From: Arachnopeziza araneosa
Taxonomy: Eukaryota; Ascomycota; Leotiomycetes; Helotiales; Arachnopezizaceae
Direction of reading: 5' to 3'
Assembly: GCA_003988855.1 (NCBI GenBank)
Contig: QYAI01000038.1
Span: forward strand, 62,001-126,000
DNA: 64,000 nt
Position 1 is the first letter of the stretch; the number at the start of each line of letters is the position of its first letter. This document shows positions 34,543 through 45,404 of the stretch, in pieces. The notes beneath the pieces are model-generated. The model had not been told where the DNA came from and did not search any database. It saw only the letters and a program-made list of their open reading frames with translations. The position numbers were made by a program, and so were the translations under genes.

Positions 34543-35878
34543 ATGTATAGACCCTTAATCAGAGCTTCTGGGCGTCAATTGGCATCTGCCACTCGTCCAG
34601 TAGTTGTTTCCAGAGGATATGCCGCACATGCTACCCCGCAACCGTTCGACTGGCAGGACCCTTTGGATGCGAAGAGCTTGTTCACAGAAGAAGAGATTGC
34701 CATTAGGGACACTGCAGAAGCATATTGTCAAGAACGGATGTTGCCTAGAGTGCTTCGTGAGTTGGTTGCTGCGTGATTTCAGAAAGATGCTAAAAGTAGC
34801 GATAGAGGCATATAGGGATGAAAACTATGACAAGAAAATCCTGGAGGAGATGGGAGAGTTGGGATTGCTGGGGGCTACAATCAAAGGATATGAATGCGCC
34901 GGAGTCTCGAATGTGGCGAGTGGATTAATCACAAAGGCTGCTGAGCGAGTCGATAGTGGATATAGATCTGGCATGTCTGTTCAGTCGTCACTGGTTATGG
35001 GAGGCATTGATGAATTTGGCACGGAAGAGCAAAAGGAGAGATTCCTACCCAACATGGCCAAAGGAAAGCTCCTCGGTGCTTTTGGGTTGACAGAGCCGAA
35101 CCATGGAAGTGATCCCGGAAGTATGGAGACGACAGCGAAACCACATCCTACGAAGAAAGGATACTTCAGTATATCTGGTGCGAAAACTTGGATTACTAAT
35201 TCTCCAATTGCGGATGTATTACTTGTGTGGGCCAAACTGGCAGAAACAGGAAAGATTAAGGGGTTCCTGGTCGAGAGATCAGAATGTCCTCCCGGGACAC
35301 TAGAGACACCTGCAATCAAGGACAAAAATGGGCTAAGAGCTTCACTTACAGGTATGATTCAACTGGATGAGTGCCCTGTGCCTGAAGCAAATATGTTCCC
35401 GGATGTTGAGGGGCTTAGAGGACCTTTCACATGTTTGAATAGTGCTAGATTCGGCATTGCTTGGGGAACAATGGGCGCATTAGAAGATTGCATCGATAGA
35501 GCAAGAACGTATGCCCTGGAACGCAAACAATTCAAGGGAAACCCAATAGCCAAGTATCAGCTTGTTCAAAAGAAACTTGCTGATGCTACCACGGATGCTG
35601 CTTATGGAACACTTGCAGCTATTCAAGTCGGACGACTCAAGGACCAAGGACTTGCAGCACCGGAAATGATCAGTATGATCAAGAGGCAGAACTGCGATCG
35701 AGCCTTAGTTAACGCACGTGTTTTGCAAGAGATATTTGGAGGTAATGCTGTCAGTGATGAGTATCATATTGGGAGACATGTGGCAAATTTGTTCGTTACG
35801 TCTGTGTACGAAGGCCAGTCAGACATTCACTCGTTGATCTTAGGCCGTGCAATCACTGGGATCCAGGGGTTCTACTAG
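34543..35878 (+). CDS. Glutaryl-CoA dehydrogenase, mitochondrial
   Basis: Exons 34543-34756 and 34806-35878 (49-nt intron) give 428 residues. This flavoenzyme oxidises and decarboxylates glutaryl-CoA to crotonyl-CoA in lysine and tryptophan breakdown. An Arg-rich, acid-free leader (RASGRQLASATRPVVVSRGY) fits a mitochondrial presequence. Acyl-CoA dehydrogenase landmarks follow: FDWQDPLDAKSLFTEEEI, LGLLGATIKGYECAGVSNVA, GAFGLTEPNHGSDPGSMET (substrate binding), GAKTWITNSPIADVLLVWAK, CLNSARFGIAWGTMGALEDC, QEIFGGNAVSDEYHIGRH, and the C-terminal SVYEGQSDIHSLILGRAITG with the catalytic Glu of the YEG motif. GCDH orthologues keep the Arg of the substrate pocket near NSARFGIAWG. A second copy of the last coding segment lies just downstream. 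Confidence 0.93.
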
Positions 35879-35950
35879 CTATAGTTGTATTGCTAAAAAG
35901 TAGTTTTTGAAGCCGCGAATGCAATATCGTACTCGAGTAGATACATGAGC

Positions 35951-36091
35951 AAGGTGTTTGTGACTCAGACTTATGAAGGACAGAGTGATATCCACAGTAA
36001 GTTTTTCTATGGTGTTACATTTTATTCAACACTGATAAATATAGGTCTGATTCTCGGGAGAGCCATCACTGGAATACAAGCATTTGTATAG
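35951..36091 (+). other. Duplicated terminal exon of glutaryl-CoA dehydrogenase, split by its own intron
   Basis: Positions 35951-35996 and 36045-36091, joined across a 48-nt intron (donor gtaagt, acceptor atatag), encode KVFVTQTYEGQSDIHSLILG then RAITGIQAFV and a stop. This matches the last 25 residues of the gene just upstream (which ends SLILGRAITGIQGFY), including the catalytic Glu. Its DNA differs at many silent sites. It has no start codon. It may be the tail of a lost tandem paralogue or an alternative last exon: a GTGTAC donor at 35804 and the acceptor gactcag ending at 35968 would join the two in frame. Confidence 0.75.
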
Positions 36092-37024
36092 CCTGCCAGT
36101 ATTATTCTGCACTGTACTGCTATTCAAATGTGAAGATCAAATTCGGCGCTGTTAAACTCAAATTGATGCCTGATAACTTTCTGGAAGCTTGCTGTGAGCC
36201 TCGAGCACCTACTTGGTTTTACGTTCTGCTTCCAGCAGGCCCTTGATTGTGCTTGATGGGTTATACATATCATGCCCAACGGTCCTTATCACTGGCTTCT
36301 ACAAGTTCTATTCTGTTCCATCTCTTAAAATTTTACCTTGACTTGTTAACGCCACTAAAGGGTGGCAAGTCTCTGCAAACTTTAAATAAAACCCTCGGTC
36401 TCAAACTATTGCACAATCACCATGTGAAAGCTCAGCTCCTGTAGAAAGTGAAGTTCCTTGCATCCCGATATCAGAAAATAATTATAACCGGAGTCGGCGA
36501 AAGACGTCATGGTGGAACGATCTCGGAAGTGCTGTTGTTACGACTTTTAAAAGATGAAATATGCGTGTTTGAGGCAGGAAACAAACTCGTCCGAAGCATG
36601 TAGAAGTAAATAGACAAATAATGGGTAAGGTTTAAGTGGCAGCCAGGCGCGGCTGAACAATCATCAATCATCTTTGTCCTTCTCTCCTCGGGTTGAAAGC
36701 GCTCGCTAAAAAGGCAGCGCAACTCCCGACTCACGCATTCACCAACACCTCTCTTCGACTCGAGCCACCCATTCTTTCCCAAACCTTAGATTCCCAACGT
36801 CTTGCCACAACAAACATCTGAACAGCCGCGACAACTTCAAATATCAAGACTCTTGGTACGTTGCAGTAGTTCTAACATTCTCAGTCATCATTACGTTTCG
36901 CCAGCCGCTTGCAGTCATCCCGCTAACGCTTTACTAGATCTTCCTCTCGTTTGCTGCGCCTCGAGATTTCAAGACTCGAGATCAACAACCTCAACTCTCC
37001 TAACCCACACATACAACATTCGCA
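36092..37024. promoter_or_regulatory. Upstream region of the E2 gene
   Basis: About 930 bp before the Ubc4-type gene. The last 250 bp are pyrimidine-rich with several possible 5'-UTR splice sites. No gene is seen; the frame at 36802-37383 is a mixture of leader, exon and intron sequence. Confidence 0.4.
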
Positions 37025-37902
37025 ATGGCGTTGAAGAGAATCAACAAGGAGCTCACAGACTTGGGCCGGTATGTTCACTTTCCCATCCTACACCGCCACC
37101 AAGACAGCGTACACGTTGGTGGGGTGGCTGTACAAGCGGGGTCGCGCAAAATCATCAACAGCCTCATGTTGAGTCTGCAAAGTCTCGAGGATCATGGCTA
37201 ACATATGTTTTCTTATCTAGTGACCCACCGTCGTCATGCTCTGCCGGACCTATTGGGGAGGATCTGGTATGTCTTCTCCATCTGCCTGCACAAGGAACAA
37301 CAAGGTGCAAGATCGCGCACGAGACCATCTCGAGGTCTGCAAGCACCATGAGAGAGCATAAACTGACTTGGACTGTTCTGTAGTTTCACTGGCAAGCTAC
37401 CATCATGGGTCCTGTAAGTCAAGTCTTATCCCGAACTCCCTCTTCTTTATGCGGACGTTGCCGCTGCGAACTCTGTTAAAGAGCTGGCAACAACAGCGAA
37501 ATTTCATTGCAGGTCTAACAGAACCATCAGGGAGACTCGCCATACTCCGGAGGTGTCTTCTTCTTAGCCATCCACTTCCCTACCGACTACCCATTTAAGC
37601 CCCCGAAGGTCAACTTCACAACCCGAATCTACCATCCAAATATCAACTCCAACGGCTCCATCTGCTTAGATATCCTCCGTGACCAATGGTCCCCTGCCTT
37701 GACAATCTCAAAGGGTAAGTCTTCGCCGTCTCGTCATCCAATGAACCTACTAATATCCACAGTCCTTCTTTCCATCTGCTCCATGCTCACTGATCCTAAT
37801 CCTGATGACCCTCTTGTACCCGAAATCGCCCACGTTTACAAGACTGACCGCTCCCGTTATGAGGCCACAGCTAGAGAATGGACCCGCAAATACGCTATCT
37901 AG
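37025..37902 (+). CDS. ubc4: Ubiquitin-conjugating enzyme E2, Ubc4/5 (UBE2D) class
   Basis: Five exons, 37025-37068, 37221-37266, 37384-37413, 37531-37714 and 37763-37902, give exactly 147 residues, the standard size. Introns are 152, 117, 117 and 48 nt. Residues read MALKRINKELTDLGRDPPSS, CSAGPIGEDLFHWQATIMGP, GDSPYSGGVFFLAIHFPTDY, PFKPPKVNFTTRIYHPNINS, NGSICLDILRDQWSPALTIS and a C-terminus ending in YEATAREWTRKYAI. The active Cys is in SICLDIL (residue 85), with the HPN motif just before. It transfers ubiquitin from E1 to E3 partners for general protein turnover and stress survival, in cytosol and nucleus. Three introns lie in the first third, as is usual for this gene in moulds, and intron positions are fixed by the conserved protein. 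Confidence 0.96.
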
Positions 37903-40353
37903 ATAGCGGTCACGCGGATTTCCACTCCTCTCTCGTCAGTTCAGTCTTACGGTTTAGCTCTTGGCGTCAATAATATGCGTATGGGGTTTACTCTTTCATT
38001 TGCACAGCTCTGGGATTGATATGGTTGTGCTGTGGTTGAGGAGATAGTTTGTGGGATGAAAGAAGATAGCATAGGGAGGAATAGATCATTTGCATTCGGA
38101 TTAGGACTCAGATTGCCTGCTTGCTTTTGCTTGGGGTTGCGTTTTCGTTGGTTGGGTTGAGATGGGACAGCTTCCGATATCAATGAAAGTGCCTGATTTT
38201 ACACCCTCGTGTTGAAGCCTTTGCGGTGTATCTTTGTGACAGCATATTTGCAGCCGTGGAAATGTCAAAGAAAATTGCTCGTGATCCTTACGCAGGTACC
38301 TCATGGGCCACATAAACTTCGTCATATCCGAGATGTGATCCAAGAAACAGTGTATTCTGGAATGGTGGAGTTAGTAATTGTGTCGCAAGCACCGCAAGAG
38401 AAACAAAACACATGGTAGGAAACATGGACAGTCTGTGCTATTGAGACTCGGAAGGGTCAATTTTTGTAGGGTGATTGTTTCTAAACTTGAAGCACGAGAG
38501 TTATGAGTTGCTAACTTGTCAAACATGTCATGGGCGAGAGGCTGTAAGTTGCGAGCAAGTTTGGAATATCGAAACGGATGTGAGAAACAATAGGTTGTGC
38601 TTATATGTAGCTTGTTTCTGTCTGTGGGGTGGGGAAGCGGAAGAAGGCAAGGAGGAAAGCCGGACTGGCTAGCTAAGGTCTGTGGTTGTTGCATATGTTT
38701 AGTTGCAGCTTGGCGATAGAAAGAGTAATTAGATCTAGGGATCAGTGGGATGCACTTGTTGGAACTATGGAAATAGCAGAACGGTACGAGAGGCGTAATC
38801 AACAGAGCCACGAATCAAAGTATTCAGGACCGCCAAAGGATTTCTCTCTGCCAAGAAGTTTGATGTTCAAACACTGTCCACGTCACGGGGTTTAAAGTGG
38901 TCTGATTATAGGTGGACTTGATCGTGGGGGAGAAGTAGAGAGAGGGCTCCACTGTCTTGAAGCTATTCTGAGACCTAACAGGATGGGATTAGCATGGTAA
39001 TTAGAAACGATCTTTAGCATGGTGACTAAGCTGCATAGAGGGGATTTCCGACTTGGGTTCCTGAGGTGCTATCTTTGGGGTCAGAGCAGGGAAAAGTTGC
39101 ACCGGAGGTGTTCTCAACCTCGATGATCTGCTGCATGGATTATTGTGACTTGACCTCTTTCGAGCGACTTCTAGATCTCCGAGCAACAAACACCAGGGAA
39201 GAAATCGAGACTCGACAGGTTGAATATGCTGATCCTCGGTGGACGACTAGTCCCTTTGCACAATTCTCTGTAGAGGCATTGTCGTTCTGATACGCCGGAG
39301 ATGATAGATGTGTGAGAATCCCCGTCCGAAACGTCTCTGCGACGTTGAAAATAAGCGAGCGCCCAGGAGAACGACCTCACAACCAACCATTATCCCTTCT
39401 TGCACCCTCCACGAGGTCAAGGGATCGTTGCACAGACTGCTGCAAGACGGTGAGAGAGCCATCGAATTCGTCGGCAGAGGCTCATTCTGCTCTATTCTCC
39501 ACTGCACAGGCGCAGGATTGGCCTCTTCGCCCTCAGAACGGTGGGTCCAGCGCCAAAAACACGCCGCTTCGAGAAGTCTGGTACACAGCTTGCTTCTTTC
39601 CAAACATCTCGGGGCCACTGGGGCGTGTCACTCAAGTAGACATTGGTTTTGTTTCGACTGTCTTGGCCTGGAGTCCGACGGGTGAGGCGCTCACTGCCCG
39701 TTCTCCTCCCATGATACCGGTTCTGTTCTACATGCTCAGACACTTCGCGGACGACGCATTTCTCTTTCCATCAGGCCCTTTCCTTATTCTTTTCTTTTCT
39801 TGCATAAACGTCAGCAGGCCTCAAATGGATTGACATCCTTCACCAGCCCCTCATCTGCAAGTCTTGGCCTGCTTTTCGCTTTTCCGTTTCTACTCCTCCC
39901 CTTCTTTCAACTACAATACTCTCCTCCTAATCGCAGATCAGGAAGCAGCCACCGGTGCAGGCATTGTGTAAAGGTACGTACTCTGTCTCCTAAGTTTGGA
40001 GTTGCGTCTGCCGTGATCAGACCCGTCGCTTTGTCGATCATATAGGCCTGTCCTACTTCTACCTGCGATTCATGCTCGCCCCCGGATATACTCTCGCTGA
40101 CGGCCACTTGTGTCTCATCGCAGGCTTCTTATCCTCACCACGCTCCTTCACCACAATTATTTTTATCGAACGTTCACTTCGACAGTCGATCATTCGGGAG
40201 CTTCTGTCATTTTCAGCAGGCTCTGGATGATATCTCTCTTTTAATATACACGACCACTTCACGGTAATCGGTTTGGGTAGCGACGAGGGTGGGTTTTACC
40301 AAAGAGGCATCGAAGGCCTTTAGAAAGTCGGCTTGAAGTCGCACCAAAACAAG
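37903..40353. other. Long intergenic region before noxB
   Basis: About 2.45 kb between ubc4 and noxB. The left end is the ubc4 3' region. From about 39300 the sequence turns pyrimidine-rich with many CT tracts and several GT/AG pairs, which suggests a long, possibly spliced noxB leader. A 173-codon frame at 39312-39833 shows no domain and overlaps others on both strands; I do not treat it as a gene. Confidence 0.4.
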
Positions 40354-42184
40354 ATGTCTTCGAGAGATAGCACAGGATCGATGAGGGCGACGGAGCGAGC
40401 GAGATGGCCACCGTTGACGAGAATGTTGATGTCAGGAGAGATGAGTGGTGAGAGACCGAAGGAATTGAATTCGAGAGAGAGATTTGATCGCTGGATGGTG
40501 AACGAGGGATACAGAAGATTGTGTGTAAAATCGATACTGGTGGGTTTACTAGCTAACCATCTTTAGATTCGTTATCGTATTTGCGGCGATACATGGCATG
40601 ATCTTCTCGTTTGGATTCATGAATTACCAGATCAAAGACAGTCTCACCAAAGCTAGGAGTACGTTCGGTCTCACATACCCGATTGCAAGATCTGCTGCAT
40701 TAGTACTGCATTTCGATGTCGCTATGATTTTATTTCCGGTTTGCAGAACGCTTATTTCTCTTGCTCGACAAACGCCATTGAATGGTATCGTACAATTCGA
40801 CAAGAACATTACTTTCCATAAGACCGTTGCGTGGTCTATCGTTTTCTTTTCCTGGGTTCACACTATTGCGCACTGGAACAACTTCGCCCAGATTTCATCG
40901 AAGAACAACCTTGGCTTTGGTGGATGGCTGTTGGCTAACTTTGTTACTGGCCCTGGATGGACTGGATATGTTATGTTGGTTGCCCTGATGGCGATGGTTA
41001 TGACTTCAGTTGAAAAGGCGAGACGAGCCAACTTCGAACGCTTTTGGTATACGCACCACTTCTTCGTCATCTTCTTTTTCTTCTGGTCAATTCACGGAGC
41101 TTTCTGTATGATTCAACCGGATTTCGCACCATACTGCTCGAGTATTGGAGCAACGGCTATTGGTGTCTTTTGGCAGTACTGGATGTACGGTGGATATATT
41201 TATCTGGCGGAGCGAATCGCCAGAGAGGTTCGAGGAAAACACAAGACATACATCTCAAAAGTCGTCCAGCATCCAAGCAATGTTTGCGAGATTCAAATTA
41301 AGAAAGAGAATACCAAGACGAGAGCTGGACAGTATATTTTCTTCTGCTGTCCGGAAGTCTCTGTATGGCAGTACCATCCTTTCACGCTCACTTCGGCTCC
41401 AGAGGAGGATTATATCTCTATACACATCAGAATGGTCGGAGACTTTACTAAGGCCGTTGGAAAAGCCCTAGGTTGTGAACTTGACAGGCCGCGAGGAGAG
41501 AAGAAAGATGCCTCTCAAGTCGTCAGCGTCAACAAGAACGGCCCAGGAGCAGATGGTGTTGACCCAGCGATTCGACGAGTTCTTCCTCGAGTTTACATCG
41601 ATGGCCCATTTGGCTCTGCGTCTGAAGACGTGTTCAAATATGAGATTGCAGTCTTAGTAGGAGCAGGTATCGGAGTCACTCCTTTCGCTTCCATCCTCAA
41701 ATCAATCTGGTATCGGATGAACTACCCACAAAAGAAGACTCGTCTTCGCAAAGTCTACTTCTTCTGGGTTTGCCGTGACTTCGGCTCGTTCGAATGGTTC
41801 CGCTCGCTCCTCCTCGCCATCGAGGCGCAAGATATGGACAACCATATTGAGATTCACACATATCTCACGGCCAAGATCAAGGTTGATGATGCAACTAACA
41901 TCATGATTAATGACGCGAATGCTGATCGTGATGCTATCACGGGCTTAAGAGCACCAACGAATTTCGGTCGTCCGAATTGGGATATGGTTTTCAAGAGTAT
42001 TAGAAAGATTCACAGCCCAGCGGAAGCTGGTGTGTTCTTTTGTGGTCCGAAAGTGTTGGGTAGTCAGTTGCACATCAAGTGTAACATGTATACGGAGCCT
42101 GGTATGTTTTCCCCTATTCTTTCACGTATTTTACTGATCTCAACCATAGGCTTCGCATTCAACTGGGGCAAGGAAAACTTCTAG
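40354..42184 (+). CDS. noxB: NADPH oxidase NoxB (Nox2 class), superoxide-generating
   Basis: Exons 40354-40520, 40567-42101 and 42150-42184 (introns 46 and 48 nt) give 578 residues. The enzyme moves electrons from NADPH through FAD and two haems to oxygen, making superoxide at membranes; in moulds NoxB works with NoxR, Rac and the tetraspanin Pls1 in penetration and ascospore germination. The N-terminal extension ending NSRERFDRWMVNEGYRRL marks the NoxB rather than the NoxA branch. Haem ligands fit ITFHKTVAW, SWVHTIAHW and WYTHHFF in the six-helix domain (about residues 55-290). FAD site: HPFTLTSAPEEDYISIHIR. NADPH sites: GAGIGVTPFASILKSIWYR and VFFCGPKVLG. The C-terminus is FAFNWGKENF. The NoxB label is from family memory. 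An alternative is a third Nox class, but that one carries an EF-hand extension not seen here. Confidence 0.93.
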
Positions 42185-43455
42185 ATCTCTTTCCTCCAAA
42201 GGTTCCACTTGTTCTTTCAATCTCTTTGTATTCCCAGCATGCATTATTCGGGGTTAGTCGGTTGGTGCGATGCATAGTATATAGGCAGTTGGGTGGAAAA
42301 GGGAGTACGAACTGTGTGCGCAGGGCGCAATGAAAGAGATTAGGAGAGCGAGAAATATGGAAAGAATATGATTATTGATAGGCATGTCATGTACACAATG
42401 TGTATTGTATGCACCTTTTGCACTTAGCGTACACATATTGTTCTGCTAGGTTATTGGTGGTCGGTTTGATAAATAGATAGACTTCTTTTCGGATCACTCC
42501 ACCTTGAAGCTGTGCCTATATTGTCCCATTTCTTCTGTTCTTTATCTTCTTACGTTTACTGCTTTGCTTTCAAGCTCCAAGTGGAGCAGGAAGTGGTATT
42601 TACATTCAAGTCCCTCCAAGGTGTAACGCTCGAAACACGACTCGTCAGCGCTCCTCCAGTGTGGCGTGACCTGCGTCTCGATCGGTATAATTGACGGTAT
42701 ATGAAAGGATAGGGGTTGAACTGGGGACTTGGCAGTGTGGAGAACAGCAGATCACACAACTTGCAGCGCTTGAAAGGCTTGGCAAAGGGATTGTGGCCTG
42801 ACTGGTGAAGGAGCAGCGCGATGCGAGGGGAGGCTGAGTGCAAAGTGGCGTGATTTTTCAATATCTTTGGTTTGGGTTGGGTTTGGGGCGAGCATGGCGT
42901 TTCAGATGCGGCCAAGCTTGTGGGTGGAAGGGGTCCAGGTCAGGTGATCCGGCCACTCGTTCGGACGGTTCTGAGGAAGATCAGGTAGGGCGGGAGGTTC
43001 TGACAGTTCTAACGGCCCTCAGGAAGATCGAGTCTGATTGGGGTTTCGAGCCTCAAGCTTGGGGAGGTTGAAGACTCGGTCGGGGATGGGAGGAAGGGTA
43101 AGCGCTGTCGAATTTCCTTGCTCGTCAGTTCGATCAAAACTTTCTATCATGTCTTGCTTTTTCTTCTCCGTGGAATACGACCCTCCCCTTCGACTAGGCA
43201 TGACTTGTTTAGAGAGAAACAGAGCACTAGTACATTATCTCTCTAATGTGGCTTTTGTGAAACCTCAAAGAGAAAGATCTTGTCGGAGACAGAGCTCAAG
43301 AGAGGTTAACAAACTTTTTGTCAAGAGGTGTAATTATGTCCTCAATGCAAACAACAGCCACTTCTGAATTGTCTAGACAATGCAAACTCCCACCTCCACG
43401 CAAACCTCGCGGCAGTACCTTCGCCATCGACTTCCTCTATACTAACTCGCATCTC
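42185..43455. other. Intergenic region
   Basis: About 1.3 kb between convergent genes noxB and a minus-strand secreted-protein gene. It is rich in short open frames without family features. No tRNA-like cloverleaf could be supported near the gggtttcgagcctc run at 43049, which was examined for a B box. Confidence 0.4.
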
Positions 43456-43979
43456 TCATCGACGACTGCCCCTCCCCTTCCACACCAACCCTTTGCAACA
43501 AAAGTACGACTGATGCTGCGTATTGAATGGTGTACAATGGTAGCAATAGTTTGCCCTATAGCACTCTGGGAAATCCCACAACGGCGTGCGCACCGCGGTG
43601 GGGATCCTATTATCATCGCACTCGATAGTGACGCCTGCAGGATAGGCAACGCCGCACCACTCCGTCCCTTCTCCCCAATTCTTTAGGTCCGCGATGCTCT
43701 CCCACTTGTTGTCGAAGACGGTGGCCCATTGATGGGTGCAGAAGCCGTGTTCTAAAAGAATGCTCATGTTAGTGGTTTCAAGAGGAGGGATGGGGATGGG
43801 AAGGAACACCCACGATTCTCATAACACGACCGCGTTACTCCAATGCCCACCTCTCCGCCTTCACACATAGGTGTCAAGTCATTTGGTAGGAAATGACCAC
43901 CGAAAAAAGGGACTTGGCCGGCTGCTAGAGTAGAAAAGACGATGGGACCACACACCAGGCATGACCAGTGACTTCCCAT
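43456..43979 (-). CDS. Small secreted cysteine-rich protein, candidate effector
   Basis: Exons 43979-43814 and 43751-43456 (62-nt intron) give 153 residues. The start MGSHWSCLVCGPIVFSTLAA is a plausible signal peptide cleaved near AAG. The mature part has ten cysteines (for example MCEGGE, RSCYENQHGFC, GTEWCGVAYPAGVTIEC, PECYRANYCYHC and YFCCKG), an even number that could pair. No enzyme domain is recognisable. Such proteins in plant-associated ascomycetes are often effectors, but that role is inference. The splice join is phase 1 and restores CYENQHGFC in frame. It starts a run of minus-strand secreted-protein genes. Confidence 0.72.
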
Positions 43980-44959
43980 CTTGCTTACTGCTGAACCGAC
44001 AGCACTTCTTAAAAGATGATTGAATGAGAAAGAAGGATTCAAGCAAGTGCTCCGACTCGACGATTCTTATATACTTTTTGGCCATTTGGCTTAATTATCA
44101 GTGCGGATGCTTCCTTAGGGGAGAGCGATTTGCTAGTTTTCTCGCCGGTTATCCTGCTAATGCTCAACCAACCCAAGTTTTCCTACCGTGAGATTTCGCG
44201 AAGCATAGTTCACGCGGCGCTCAAAGGTTTACGGCACGTCGAAATATTTGTTCGTCAAAAAAGGCGATAATATCATGGTCGTTGACGCGCGTGGGTTCGC
44301 TGCTCACTTAGCTCGTTGCTCGCGAGTTTAGGTCGGTGTGGTATCTACTTGGCAAAAGGTGCTAGTATCCACTTAGTCGAGATCTTGAGCCGCACGGAGA
44401 TATTATCAAACTTTCCAAGTAAAATCTCATCTAATGCTTTGAGTCTCTCGCTTCTCTGCAGGCGGGTTGTCTTCGTATCGCTGTCATGATATATGCCTCA
44501 GCTACGATGCTTTCTCCTGGTCCCTTGCGAACGATAAGGCCTTTATTCTGCGCTACTCAAAGTCTTGGCGTTCCTCTAAGTCACTAGCTCTCGGTCGGAT
44601 ATTGATATAGTTACTCTAAGAGTCAGCTGATTCGTATACCTCTTCGCTCAACTGTGAGCTACCTATTTCACAGTCTTGAGTTCTCTTTTTGCCAAAATTA
44701 GTCTGAGGTTTCATTTTAGTCATACTCTGTTCCCGAATCCTTAAAGTGAGGAACAACGAAAGTCGAAGCGGACAGTCATGTGATTTTCTATGACCTTCCA
44801 AGATTCACAAATCTTCGGGCCATATAGGTTGATTCATATCAATAGCATGCACTTAAAGGCATAATTCAAAGTGTATGGATAGTGCTCTAAGATCTCATTT
44901 AGTAAATTCTTATTGGGATGAGTAATGCATTATTAGCCCAGTGTAATTACATCAATATC
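43980..44959. other. Intergenic region
   Basis: About 1 kb between two small secreted-protein genes on the minus strand, so the left part is upstream region of the first. Nothing else was supported. Confidence 0.4.
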
Positions 44960-45404
44960 TTAACTGCAGACATAATACCCACTCCTCTGGGTATGAGCTC
45001 CTCCATCAAGAACACCACCTTGGACACACACGGTCGAGTTTCCGGCAGGAAGCTGATAGGTGGTATCTTCTCTCCCGGCCGCACAAGTATTGCTGTTGTA
45101 TGTTGTCATGGTGCAGTTCACATCCGGCAATTCGTAGACGGTGTAAGCATCTCCCAAGAATCGCATACAGCTCCCCGAGGTGATGTTCGAGAACCCGGGG
45201 ACCTCGAAGCCCTGCCCGCACGATCCTGCAATCCACGTGAAGATTTCCGTGCTGGGGGCCGTGGTGTTCTGGCGGCGCTGCATGTGCACCGGATTCGCCA
45301 GAGCAGAGGTACAGAGCCCGAGGGCCGTTGCCAGAAGAACTGCTCTTGGATAGACCTATCTCACTGTGAGCCAAGAGTCCATACAAGCACACGAGACTCA
45401 CCAT
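44960..45404 (-). CDS. Small secreted cysteine-rich protein with a start-codon exon
   Basis: Exon 1 codes only for the ATG (45404-45402); after a 46-nt intron (gtgagt...gatag) exon 2 runs 45355-44960, giving 132 residues. The joined N-terminus MVYPRAVLLATALGLCTSAL is a near-ideal signal peptide with cleavage before NPVHMQRRQN; the unspliced reading does not give one, which supports the intron. The mature protein has six cysteines (SCGQ, SCMR, NCTM, TCAA, VCVQ and a final VCS) and several N-glycosylation sites (NIT, NCT, NST). No domain is recognised. A secreted effector-like or surface role is inference. The 5' flank is followed by an unusual GC-rich patch. Confidence 0.75.

Noticed and set aside
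39312..39833. A 173-codon plus-strand frame before noxB
   Set aside because: No domain, no splice logic, and overlapping frames of equal length on both strands; more likely leader or intergenic DNA.
43040..43075. Run gggtttcgagcctc resembling a tRNA B box
   Set aside because: No matching A box, acceptor stem or anticodon arm could be drawn around it.
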